Shown: positions 43,756-52,549 of the stretch, piece by piece
Numbering within the stretch: the stretch's first letter is position 1
How the letters are laid out: each line of letters opens with the position of its first letter
NCBI GenBank assembly: GCA_947652925.1
Contig: CANTEW010000011.1
Location: 1 to 59,229 of the forward strand
Source of the DNA: an uncultured Lachnospiraceae bacterium
Lineage (GTDB): Bacteria; Bacillota; Clostridia; Lachnospirales; Lachnospiraceae
Reading direction: 5' to 3'
Length of the DNA: 59,229 nt
Notes under the pieces: model-generated
What the model was told of the DNA's origin: nothing
The model's input: only the letters and a program-made list of their open reading frames with translations
Database searches by the model: none
Made by a program: the position numbers and the translations under genes

Positions 43756-45717
43756 ATGGTGATCACAGGGAAAAAGCGATGGATCGTGCTGGTCATGGTC
43801 TCCATCCTGGCTGGCGTCATGGTCTATGTGCCATTCCTTCGTTACAGTTATTATGACCAGATGGTCCTTTTGTTTTCTGAGTATAAACAAGTCGCCTCTG
43901 CGTCCAATGTCAATGAATCCATCGGTGATTTTAGTTTCTGGTTCGGCCTGATCTGTACGATAGGCTACCCGATCGGCGGTATCCTGGTAGATAGATTTGG
44001 GGAAAAATGGCTGCTGATCATCGGCGCCGTCATGATGGGGGCATGTTCTTTCTGGTTCGGCCTGGTACCGGGCAGGATGTCGATCATCATCATCCACGCT
44101 CTGTATGGGATCGGCACCAGTTTCTTTATCTGGAACGCCTATCTGAAGACGACCCGTAAGATGGGGACGGCTTCCGAACAGGGATCCATGTTCTCAAGTT
44201 CTGAATTTGTCCGGGCCATCGTGGGCATGCTCCTGGGTTTTCTCGGTGTAGCACTGTTGAACCGCGCCATCATGCCCGGCAATACCACCGACTTACAGGT
44301 GCTGGGCGCCCAGTGGCGGAATATGCTGTTCTTCAACGGCGCCCTGTTCGTGCTGCTGGCTGTGGCTGTGTTCTTCGTGATCCCTGATAAGATCATCGGG
44401 GCAGAGGAGGCAGAGTCTGCTGTTTCCGGGGACGCTGCCCCTTCCCAGGAGAGCTTATCCGCAGCTTCTGTATTGAAAGTACTGAAAATGCCCGGTACCT
44501 GGCTCTTGTCCCTGCTGATCTTCTTCTGCTTCTCCTTTACATCGGCGGCCAACGGCTATCTGGGCTCCTATACAGTCAACGTCCTGGGCATCTCCCAGAC
44601 CCAGGCGAGCACGTTCGCCGTTGTGCGCAATTATATCATCGCCGGGCTTGCCACGCTGGCGATCGGATTTATCGCAGATAAGATCGGATCCAAGGTAAAG
44701 ACCCTTGGCTATTATCTCGCCATCGCCACTGTACTGACTGTGGCTGTGATCTTCACAAAAAATGCGGCGTTCCTCTGCGTGGCCGTCACCTTTATCTTTG
44801 CAGTGGTCTACACAGGTATGCGTGGGATCTATTTTGCCACTCTGGGTGAAGTGGGAATCCCCCTGTCCCTCACCGGCGTGGCCACAGGCGTGATCTCTCT
44901 GATCTGCTATCTGCCGGACGTATACTTTGCAAAACTGGCTGGCATCTGGCTGGACCGGTACGGGGATCACGGATATGACCTGATCTGGTACTGGGTGATC
45001 GGCTGCGGCATCCTGGGGATCCTGACCGGATTCCTCACCGGACTGGTGGGCGCCGTCTCCAATCCCATATTCTGGAACAGGGCATTTGCCGCAAAAGACG
45101 TGCGGACAGCTAAACGCTCCTATGGTATCACTTTTTTTATGAACATCCTGCTCGTCTTTATCATGATCACCATCGGGATCGCGTCCCTGATGTTCACCAA
45201 TGCCGGGGACCAGGCATTAGTCTGGGTGATCTTGGATAAAATGCCTCCCATCTGCGGCGTCATCCTGGCCGAGAGCGTCCTTGCCGCCTGCATGTCCTGC
45301 GCGGACACCCATCTGAACTGCGCCGCGGCAAATGTGGTATCCGATATCCTGGACCCAGATCAAAAACTGGACAGCAAGACGAGCGTGCGCTACGCCAAAC
45401 TGGCCACCCTGGCTGCCGGGATCATCGCAGTGGTATCCGGGTTGTATGCACCCTTCATCTATGCTCTTGGGACATACGGATATACTGTATGCGGCGGCGT
45501 CCTGATCCCTATGTTCGTGCTGGGGCTGCTCTACCGTTCCAGGCTCGATATAAGAGCTGCCAGGATCGGCATGACATTGGGGATCATCTGTGCAGTCACA
45601 TTCGAGATCGTGCCTTCCCTTTATGCGATATTCGGAGGTGGTGTGATCCCTGCCATCGCCGCCACAGTCCTGGGGACATGGATCCCCGACCTATTCCTTC
45701 ACAGACACGTACGCTGA
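43756..45717 (+). CDS. Chimeric transporter: MFS N-terminal part fused to sodium-solute symporter C-terminal part
   Basis: 653 residues in one frame. Residues 1 to ~425 are a major facilitator with the loop motif GGILVDRFGEKW after TM2 and repeat GFIADKIGSKVK in the second half, ~12 membrane segments. From ~428 the text changes to the sodium-solute symporter family: NPIFWNRAFAAKDVRTAKR and LAESVLAACMSCADTHLNCA are signatures of its TM7-TM8 part, followed by four to five more segments. The symporter's first half (sodium-site TM1) is absent. The joint near 45020-45050 contains CTGACCGGA/CTCACCGGA direct repeats. Probably a deletion fusion of two adjacent transporter genes; whether the MFS part works is unknown. 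Confidence 0.75.
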   Translation: MVITGKKRWIVLVMVSILAGVMVYVPFLRYSYYDQMVLLFSEYKQVASASNVNESIGDFSFWFGLICTIGYPIGGILVDRFGEKWLLIIGAVMMGACSFWFGLVPGRMSIIIIHALYGIGTSFFIWNAYLKTTRKMGTASEQGSMFSSSEFVRAIVGMLLGFLGVALLNRAIMPGNTTDLQVLGAQWRNMLFFNGALFVLLAVAVFFVIPDKIIGAEEAESAVSGDAAPSQESLSAASVLKVLKMPGTWLLSLLIFFCFSFTSAANGYLGSYTVNVLGISQTQASTFAVVRNYIIAGLATLAIGFIADKIGSKVKTLGYYLAIATVLTVAVIFTKNAAFLCVAVTFIFAVVYTGMRGIYFATLGEVGIPLSLTGVATGVISLICYLPDVYFAKLAGIWLDRYGDHGYDLIWYWVIGCGILGILTGFLTGLVGAVSNPIFWNRAFAAKDVRTAKRSYGITFFMNILLVFIMITIGIASLMFTNAGDQALVWVILDKMPPICGVILAESVLAACMSCADTHLNCAAANVVSDILDPDQKLDSKTSVRYAKLATLAAGIIAVVSGLYAPFIYALGTYGYTVCGGVLIPMFVLGLLYRSRLDIRAARIGMTLGIICAVTFEIVPSLYAIFGGGVIPAIAATVLGTWIPDLFLHRHVR

Positions 45718-46563
45718 GACCGCTCGCGCCGGACAGATGGATCTGCACTTTCCACAACGGATACATTCGGGGCTGTTTATCTCCCGGGTGACTTCCACCC
45801 CCATAGGGCAGGCGCGTTCACATTTTTTACAGCCCGTGCATCTGCCCTCATCCAAGTACATCTGATAAATACTAAAACGGTTGAATAGAGAATAGAACGC
45901 CCCCAACGGACAGAGATAACGGCAAAAGGGCCGACAGATCAGGATGGATGCCACAAGGATCACGATCAACAGAGCTGCTTTCCACTGGAACAGCAGCCCT
46001 GCCGCCTGCCTGAGCCCCGGGCTTGCGATCATGTGAGGGAGTCCCCCGCCCAATGTCCCGGCCGGACAGATATATTTGCAAAAATAGGGAGGTATGATCC
46101 CCTCCTTGATCGCTGCCGCTGTGGGGAGTATGACCGCCAACGCCAGCAAAATGATATATTTTATGTATCTCGCAAGCCTATCGATCTTCCCCGGTATCCT
46201 GATCTCTGGGGATGGGATTTTATGGAACAGATCCTGCACCAGTCCAAAAGGGCACAGGAAACCACAGACCAGTCTGCCCAGCACAATGCCAAAGAGCATG
46301 AGCAGGCCCAGGACATAGAAAGGGAAATGCGGCCTGATGCCGCCCAGGGCCGCCTGGAGCGCCCCCACCGGGCAAGCTCCCAGCGCCCCTGGACAGGAAT
46401 AACAGTTTAAGACAGGGACACAGACCGCTTTGCTCCCGCCTGTATAGATCCTGCCCTTTTGGAACCCCAGGACGTATCCGTTCAATACAGCCGCCGCTGC
46501 AAACTGGATGGTCCGCCGGGATAAGACCTTTACTTTTACCCGATCCCAATGCATTCCAGACAT
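45691..46563 (-). CDS. NapH-like membrane 4Fe-4S protein
   Basis: 290 residues, four to five membrane segments with cytoplasmic Cys motifs (CYSCPGALGACPVG, CGFLCPFG, CRYLCPLG) and a C-terminal double cluster CTGCKKCERACPMG / CIRCGKCRSICPA. It passes electrons at the membrane. I chose MSGMHWDRV at 46563 as start. It overlaps the CXXC micro-gene by 28 bases. Its 3' end overlaps the opposing transporter gene by 27 bases. Confidence 0.85.
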   Translation of the reverse strand: MSGMHWDRVKVKVLSRRTIQFAAAAVLNGYVLGFQKGRIYTGGSKAVCVPVLNCYSCPGALGACPVGALQAALGGIRPHFPFYVLGLLMLFGIVLGRLVCGFLCPFGLVQDLFHKIPSPEIRIPGKIDRLARYIKYIILLALAVILPTAAAIKEGIIPPYFCKYICPAGTLGGGLPHMIASPGLRQAAGLLFQWKAALLIVILVASILICRPFCRYLCPLGAFYSLFNRFSIYQMYLDEGRCTGCKKCERACPMGVEVTREINSPECIRCGKCRSICPARAVSAYVSVKE

Positions 46564-46661
46564 ATCTTCACCGCCTTTCCCAACACCTCCATCTGTTCCC
46601 CCTTGAGCAGTCCCGTCACGATAAAGAGCACAGAGACAGCCAGTACACAAATTTTCTTCAT
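46536..46661 (-). CDS. CD1871A-family CXXC micro-protein
   Basis: 41 residues: one membrane segment (CVLAVSVLFIVTGLLKGE) and the ending AVKICLECIGIG with the CxxC pair, as in clostridial CD1871A proteins. Its ATG overlaps the tlpA stop (ATGA) and its end overlaps the NapH-like start. The trio probably handles thiol/disulfide electrons across the membrane; direct function is unknown. Confidence 0.82.
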   Translation of the reverse strand: MKKICVLAVSVLFIVTGLLKGEQMEVLGKAVKICLECIGIG

Positions 46662-47251
46662 CTCAGCGGATCCTCTCCAAGATCCAGCCTCTCTTTTCCG
46701 GCTGACTCCAGGACATTATTTATGGCATTTCCATAACTCTCTGCCAGATCCGCCTGTCCTCCGATCATAAAATCCCCCACCACATCCCCCTCTTTATCCA
46801 CAAAGACTGTGGTGGGCGTATACTGGATCATCCCGCAGAGTTTCTGAAGATCCCCGTCGCCGCTCAGGAGAGTCGTTCCCTCGAATCCAGCCTCCTCCAT
46901 GATATCCTCCACCTCATCCCGCATATCTTTCCCGTCAAGGCAGACTGTGAGAATCTGCACATTCTCCGGGAGCGCTCTCTCAAATGCCGCGATATCCGGC
47001 ATCTCCTCTATACAGGGGCCGCAGTGCAGCGACCAGAGATTGATCACAGTCACATCTTTTTCCATAAGATCTTCCTGGGTAAATGTCCCTTTATCCAACG
47101 TGTCCGCCGTAAATGTACGCAAGCAGACCACACTGTCCTCCTGTTGGCTCTGCGCCGATGAGGGGCTTTTGCTGTCCCCACATCCTGTGACACACAGAGC
47201 ATATACAAGTACCACACCCAAGATCGATGCCTTTACCTTTCTCATCACCAT
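46658..47251 (-). CDS. TlpA-type thiol-disulfide lipoprotein
   Basis: 197 residues. Lipoprotein signal with lipobox LCVTGC (Cys ~24), then a thioredoxin fold with active site LHCGPCIEEMP and cis-Pro loop QYTPTTVFVD. Extracytoplasmic reductase anchored to the membrane. AAAGGAGG is 8 bases before the ATG. First gene of the tlpA-CXXC-napH unit. Confidence 0.9.
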   Translation of the reverse strand: MVMRKVKASILGVVLVYALCVTGCGDSKSPSSAQSQQEDSVVCLRTFTADTLDKGTFTQEDLMEKDVTVINLWSLHCGPCIEEMPDIAAFERALPENVQILTVCLDGKDMRDEVEDIMEEAGFEGTTLLSGDGDLQKLCGMIQYTPTTVFVDKEGDVVGDFMIGGQADLAESYGNAINNVLESAGKERLDLGEDPLR

Positions 47252-47330
47252 ATCCTTGACCTCCTTTGCTCAAACTCTATTGCCATCCCTATCCGCGTGA
47301 TCAGACGAAGATCCTTTTTGCGGCAGATCG

Positions 47331-49673
47331 TCATTCCCCTGTGAGCAATCCTCTCGGCGCGATCTTCCTCACCCTCAGCGACAGCAGGCAGGCGATCCCG
47401 AAAGCCATGACAATGAGTCCTGCCCCTGCCCCGGCGATAAGCCCTACGGGAACGACAAAGGTACTCTTCACGATGCCGATACTGCGCAGGAACACTGCTA
47501 TCAGCGGATTGATGATAAAACTGCACAGGGTCAGCCCCGCAATGGTGGAGCAGGTGATCGCAGGCATAAAAGACAATGCCGTCTGCAGGATGAGCTGCCC
47601 CGTGGTGAACCCCAGGGCCTTCAAGATCCCGTGATCCCGCTTTTTGCTGCCCAAAAGTGTGCGCACGAGCAGATACAGCACAAATGTGATCACGAGTACA
47701 CTCAGCACGAGGATCCCTCCCACGATCATGATCATCAGGGACACATACACAGCTCCTGCCCCTTCCACCGTCGCGTCCACATTGATCGTCGTATTGACCT
47801 GATCCCCAAACCGTTCCTTGATCTGCGCATTAAAGGCATCGATATCGCTGCCGTCGGCCAGATCCAGATAATAGCTGGTGTCCCGCATCTCGCTGAGCCG
47901 TTCATAACCGGCTCTTGTGAGCAGGCAGTCCTTGCCAAGGTTATTGCTGATCTGTGTAAAGCCTGTTATGATATAATCTGCTTTTTTCCCGCCTGCAGTC
48001 ATGGTCATCTCCATCCCTATCTCCAGGTCATTTTCCCTGGCATATTTTGCTGCCAAGGCGACCTCATTGTCAAATTCAGGGAATCTCCCCTCAAATACAA
48101 CGCTCTTATTGTTGACTCTTGAAAAATCGTCGCACATGGTAGCCACAAGCCCCACGCCGTCCACATGCCTCACTTCAGCCGAACTGTACAGATAGACTTT
48201 TTCAACACGCGGATCCGCATGTACCTCCCGCAGGAAATCCTCTTCGATCCCCGGCTGGACATTGATACAGCTGTCTGCGATCTCGCCCACGATGAGCCTT
48301 AAAAAAGGTCCCATGTCGGCAATGACATTTTCCACCATCACTCCCAGAAAGACCACCACAAGGGAAAGGACCAGCATGGTGACCCCGATCGTCACATTGT
48401 GCTTGATCCCTGAGAGCGTCGTCTTCAGGGCCAGGGCCATATGGAGGGATACCTTCGTCTTTTCAAGTGGGATATGGTCCCGTTTGGGATCATGCGTATG
48501 GACACCCTGGCGGAGCGCTGTGATCGGCTCTATCTTCTTGATCTTACGCGCTGATACCCATACAGCGAGCATGACTGTCCCTGCCAGGACCGCCAGTGTG
48601 ATGAACATGGGCAGCGGCAGGAAATGGACTGCGTAGGGGATGCCTGTCTGCGAGATCATCATGGTATTGACATAAGGGAACAGGCAATAAGACAGGCCTA
48701 TGCCCGCGACAGCCGCCAACAGCGACAGGCCCACAAACTGTATCAGCAGAGGACCGATAAGCTGCTGCCCTGTATACCCGATCGCTTTGAGCGCACCCAG
48801 ATCTTTCATATTCTCCTGTATATAGTCGTTGATATTGGACACGATGACCACCAGGGCGATCAGCAGGATGAAAAAAGCCATGGCGCTCACGATCCCTGCA
48901 CAGACCATCTGCGATATATAACGGGATTGATAGACGAGCGCATAGGAATTGCTGGCCGTTCGTATATCCGGATATCTGGAGGATATGGTCTCTTCCAGCA
49001 TCGCCTCCTGATCTTCACTCTCATTTTTATCTTTCAGCCGTACAGAACACAGGATCGATCTGGATGCATAGCCAGTCTCCTCCAGTTCCCTGTATTTATC
49101 CTCTGTCAGTATGAGTGCGCACATACTGCAATTATGGGAACCGGCCATGATGCTGTTGAAGAATCCGCACACCTTATAGGAGATCTTGTGGCTCCCCACA
49201 GAGACCTGGATGGTCTTTCCCACCGCGATATCCTCTGACTTATACAGCATGGGCATGTAGATCCCGCTCTCTATCCCGCTGTCCTCTACGATCTCGATCT
49301 TCCCCACCGAGCGGGAGAGGGCTGTCTGTTTTTCCAGGAGGATCAGCTCAGAGTTGATCTCTCCATCATTATAGCCAAACAGACCCACCATGTGCATGGC
49401 GGGATCCATGGAATATCCCTCGATATCCTCGTCTTCCCCGAAGATCTCCCGCAGGGATCCTCTCATCCTGGCGCTGTCATCATCCACCGCAAGGGTGACA
49501 TGGCCTTCATTGAGTTTTTCATGATATCTGTCAAAATTCTTCTTGTAATCCATGGAGAGCATGAGCCACAGATCCAGCATCAGCGCCGCCAGAAGGATGA
49601 GTATGACGATAGCGGCCGCCTGGCCTTTCGCTTTATGCAGGTTCGACCGTATGAGGATAGATCCTTTTCTCAT
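47331..49673 (-). CDS. FtsX/MacB-type ABC permease
   Basis: About 780 residues. One N-terminal segment (AAIVILILLAALMLDLWLML), a large extracellular domain, three segments, a cross-linker, then a second such set: the double-FtsX plan of Gram-positive BceB-like or lantibiotic-stress exporters. Start set at 49673 (MRKGSILIRSN), immediately after the ATPase stop; longer frames overlap that gene. Works with the ATPase upstream; the two-component pair before it likely regulates both. Confidence 0.88.
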   Translation of the reverse strand: MRKGSILIRSNLHKAKGQAAAIVILILLAALMLDLWLMLSMDYKKNFDRYHEKLNEGHVTLAVDDDSARMRGSLREIFGEDEDIEGYSMDPAMHMVGLFGYNDGEINSELILLEKQTALSRSVGKIEIVEDSGIESGIYMPMLYKSEDIAVGKTIQVSVGSHKISYKVCGFFNSIMAGSHNCSMCALILTEDKYRELEETGYASRSILCSVRLKDKNESEDQEAMLEETISSRYPDIRTASNSYALVYQSRYISQMVCAGIVSAMAFFILLIALVVIVSNINDYIQENMKDLGALKAIGYTGQQLIGPLLIQFVGLSLLAAVAGIGLSYCLFPYVNTMMISQTGIPYAVHFLPLPMFITLAVLAGTVMLAVWVSARKIKKIEPITALRQGVHTHDPKRDHIPLEKTKVSLHMALALKTTLSGIKHNVTIGVTMLVLSLVVVFLGVMVENVIADMGPFLRLIVGEIADSCINVQPGIEEDFLREVHADPRVEKVYLYSSAEVRHVDGVGLVATMCDDFSRVNNKSVVFEGRFPEFDNEVALAAKYARENDLEIGMEMTMTAGGKKADYIITGFTQISNNLGKDCLLTRAGYERLSEMRDTSYYLDLADGSDIDAFNAQIKERFGDQVNTTINVDATVEGAGAVYVSLMIMIVGGILVLSVLVITFVLYLLVRTLLGSKKRDHGILKALGFTTGQLILQTALSFMPAITCSTIAGLTLCSFIINPLIAVFLRSIGIVKSTFVVPVGLIAGAGAGLIVMAFGIACLLSLRVRKIAPRGLLTGE

Positions 49674-49674
49674 C

Positions 49675-50433
49675 TCACCACCCCATTTCCCCGAGGAAAG
49701 CGGACAGCTTCTCATGCCGCGCCCTGTCCCCATGCTCATATCTCCCCAGATCGCACTCGCCCAGGATGCTCCCATCTTTTAGATATAAGATACGGTTCCC
49801 CCTCCGCGCAGAGCGCATATCATGTGTGACCATGACCACACTCTGCCCCTGTTCATTGAACCTGGTCAGTGTGTCCAATACATCGAGCCCTGTCTTGGAA
49901 TTGAGGGCGCCTGTGGGCTCATCGGCAAATAAGATCTCCGGATCGTTGATGAGGGCCCGTACGATCCCCACCCGCTGGGCCTCGCCGCCTGAGATCTGCG
50001 TGGGGAATTTTTTCTGTGTTTCCCCGGAGATATCCACGGCTGCAAATAAGTCCCTGGCTCTTGCCAGGAGCGCTCTTTTGTCCTTATTGACCAGAAGGCC
50101 CGCCGCCAGGACATTATCCATGACAGACATCCCGTCGATCAGATAGATCTGCTGGAATACAAAACCGCAGTGCCTGCGCCGGAACACCGCAAGGCCATCC
50201 TGATCCAGCTCGGAGATCACCCGGTCCCCAAATGTGATCGTGCCAAGGGATGGGGTATCCATCCCTGAAAGGGCGTACAAGAGCGTAGATTTTCCAGCGC
50301 CGCTGGCCCCCATGATCACTGTATAGTCCCCTTGATAGAGCTCCAGATCGATATTCTTCAGAACGTGCTGCAGAGTCCCTCCGCTTGAGAAAGACTTACT
50401 AAGATGATCTGTCTTTAACAATATATTTTTCAT
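49675..50433 (-). CDS. ABC transporter ATPase (MacB/BceA type)
   Basis: 252 residues with GASGAGKST (Walker A), ISGGEAQRVGIVRAL (signature) and EILFADEPTGALNSKTG (Walker B with the PTGAL ending typical of LolD/MacB-like exporters). Pairs with the FtsX permease. It lies 75 bases after the histidine kinase gene. Confidence 0.93.
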   Translation of the reverse strand: MKNILLKTDHLSKSFSSGGTLQHVLKNIDLELYQGDYTVIMGASGAGKSTLLYALSGMDTPSLGTITFGDRVISELDQDGLAVFRRRHCGFVFQQIYLIDGMSVMDNVLAAGLLVNKDKRALLARARDLFAAVDISGETQKKFPTQISGGEAQRVGIVRALINDPEILFADEPTGALNSKTGLDVLDTLTRFNEQGQSVVMVTHDMRSARRGNRILYLKDGSILGECDLGRYEHGDRARHEKLSAFLGEMGW

Positions 50434-50508
50434 CTCCTCCTCCTTTCTTACACGTTCTATCTTATATTTTTGATCCTTAAAGGTCTTTAAGCAAACCTTA
50501 AATATTCC

Positions 50509-51777
50509 TTAAAAACCTTTACCGCTCTGCCCGATCAGCACTGTCACTCTCAATCCATGCGCCCCGTTCCTCACATCCAATCCCCCTTTCATCTCTCTCA
50601 TAAAATGATCCGAGATATAAAGCCCCAGGCCCGCTCCTTCCACATGCTCCGCCTGCCCGCCCCGCCTGAACTTTTCTTTCAAAAAAGGGACCTCCCCCTC
50701 ACTGACACCGCCGCCATAGTCTTCGATGCTGACTGCCAGGCATCCCTCCTCTCTATAGACCATGACCTCTATCTCTGTATCTGCATATTTGTAGGAATTG
50801 TTGAAGATATTATCGAATACCTGCTGCAGCCTGAGCCTGTCCGCATATAAGATACATGCAGGGACTGGGGGGATCTTTGCCCGTTGGAGATAGTCGGCAT
50901 TTCTGAGGAGATCCCCGATCTCGCCGCTCTCTATATCCTGCGGCGTCACAGGGAGCTGCTGCAGCTCTTCCAGCGTAGCCGTGAACAGATCCGTGATCAG
51001 AGCGTCGATCTGGTCGGCTTTGCGTATGATCCGCATATGATCCTCCCGGACCCTTTCATTGTCTGTGAGGGCTGCCCCTACCTCCGCGACCGCCTTGATG
51101 CTGGCCACCGGCGTCCTGATATCGTGGGACAATTTCGCCACCAGCTCTTTCTTTTCCCCATTGGCCCTGGCTTCTGCCTGTCTTGCTCTCTTCAATTCCG
51201 AACGCATGATGTCAAAACTCTCGGTAAAAGGCCCGAACAGATTCTGCCTGTCCATCTCCAGAGGCACATCCAGATCGCCGCCTGCCACGCGCTCTGCAAA
51301 GCCTTCTAATCTGTGGAAAGGCTTTATGACGATACGGTCCACATAGACCAGATACCCCGCACAGACAGCGTACTGCACACATACGGCCGCCGCCAGGATC
51401 AACATGATCCCCTGTTTCCATGCCCGGAAAGCCTGTACGCTGTCATTATAGAGGATGAGCTTTCCCACGACCGTCCCGTCTGCCTGGATATCCAGAATGG
51501 TATCCCTGTACATCACCGCCTCATTCAGACTCTCACGCAGACCCGGCCGGGTCTTAAAAAGCACTGTCCCCTCCAGATCCAGCACCACATAGTCAAGTCC
51601 CGTCTGGTCCTCATGGCTTTCGATCGCCGCCCAATCCCTCTGCACCGACTGGAGCGCTTTATTTACCAGGACAGTATCCTGTGATCCATCTGTCTTCCCT
51701 GTCAGCATGAAGAAGAAGGACAGGATCTCCACTGCCGCTATACATGCCAGGAGGATCCATACAGTCCTCCTCCTCAT
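50509..51777 (-). CDS. Sensor histidine kinase
   Basis: 422 residues: TM1 (~7-25), ~90-residue extracellular part, TM2 (~118-140), HAMP, HisKA with LSHDIRTPVAS (phospho-His), HATPase with NNSYKYAD (N-box), DYGGGVSEGE and GAGLGLYIS. Its start overlaps the response regulator stop by 4 bases. Likely senses an envelope-active compound and controls the ABC exporter that follows. Confidence 0.92.
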   Translation of the reverse strand: MRRRTVWILLACIAAVEILSFFFMLTGKTDGSQDTVLVNKALQSVQRDWAAIESHEDQTGLDYVVLDLEGTVLFKTRPGLRESLNEAVMYRDTILDIQADGTVVGKLILYNDSVQAFRAWKQGIMLILAAAVCVQYAVCAGYLVYVDRIVIKPFHRLEGFAERVAGGDLDVPLEMDRQNLFGPFTESFDIMRSELKRARQAEARANGEKKELVAKLSHDIRTPVASIKAVAEVGAALTDNERVREDHMRIIRKADQIDALITDLFTATLEELQQLPVTPQDIESGEIGDLLRNADYLQRAKIPPVPACILYADRLRLQQVFDNIFNNSYKYADTEIEVMVYREEGCLAVSIEDYGGGVSEGEVPFLKEKFRRGGQAEHVEGAGLGLYISDHFMREMKGGLDVRNGAHGLRVTVLIGQSGKGF

Positions 51778-52454
51778 CGCTCCCCTCCGACGAACTTGTA
51801 ACCCTCACCCCATACAGTCACGATATATTCCGGTCTGCCCGGCCTGCGCTCGATCGCCTCCCGTATCTTGCGGATATGTACATTCAGCGTCCCATCCCCT
51901 GTAAATCTGTCCCGCCAGACCTCCTCAAACAACTCCTGCTTGGAGACCACTCTCTCTTTATTCTCGATCAGATAAGACAACAGCCTGAACTCCAGCGGCG
52001 TGAGCTTCACAGCTTCCCCCTGGACAAAGACCTGTCTCGCATCAAGATCCACTCTCAGCCTCCCGTCCGTATATCCTGTGCCGGAAGCCTGCCCGCAGCG
52101 CTTCAGCACCGCCTGTACTTTTGCCAACAGCACACCCAGAGAATACGGTTTTGGGATATGGTCATCGCCTCCGATGTGGAGAGACAGGATCATATCATCC
52201 TCGCTCGTCCGCGCGGAGATGAACAGGATCGGTATCTTTGTTTTCTCCCGGAGTCCTTTACACAGCTCAAGACCGCTGCTGTCCCCCAGATTGATATCCA
52301 GCAGCAGCACATCGGTCGTATCTTCTTTAAAAAAATCCCGGCACTGGGACCCGCTGTATACGACCGCAGTCTTTACACCAAAGAGGTTAAAATACTCGGC
52401 AGTGCTGTCTGCCAGCAATCTTTCATCATCTACGATCAAGCAATCGTATCTCAT
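51774..52454 (-). CDS. OmpR-family response regulator
   Basis: 226 residues: receiver (acidic DDE, acceptor Asp in VLLLDINLGD, Lys in DDHIPKPYS) and winged-helix output (LTPLEFRLLSYLIENKERVVSK). Start at 52454 (MRYDCLIVDDE) after GGAGGTGGGTG. First gene of the unit RR, kinase, ATPase, permease. Confidence 0.93.
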   Translation of the reverse strand: MRYDCLIVDDERLLADSTAEYFNLFGVKTAVVYSGSQCRDFFKEDTTDVLLLDINLGDSSGLELCKGLREKTKIPILFISARTSEDDMILSLHIGGDDHIPKPYSLGVLLAKVQAVLKRCGQASGTGYTDGRLRVDLDARQVFVQGEAVKLTPLEFRLLSYLIENKERVVSKQELFEEVWRDRFTGDGTLNVHIRKIREAIERRPGRPEYIVTVWGEGYKFVGGER

Positions 52455-52484
52455 CACCCACCTCCGTAAACGCATAAAACACAC

Positions 52485-52526
52485 ACGGCAAGGAACACTC
52501 CCGCCTGCGAAAATGCCCCTTGCCGT
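52485..52526 (-). terminator. Terminator of the signal-peptidase-like gene
   Basis: ACGGCAAGG (52485-52493) and CCTTGCCGT (52518-52526) form a 9-bp stem; on the minus strand GTGTGTTTT follows. Confidence 0.65.
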
Positions 52527-52549
52527 ATCTTATCCCCCACGATCGGGGT

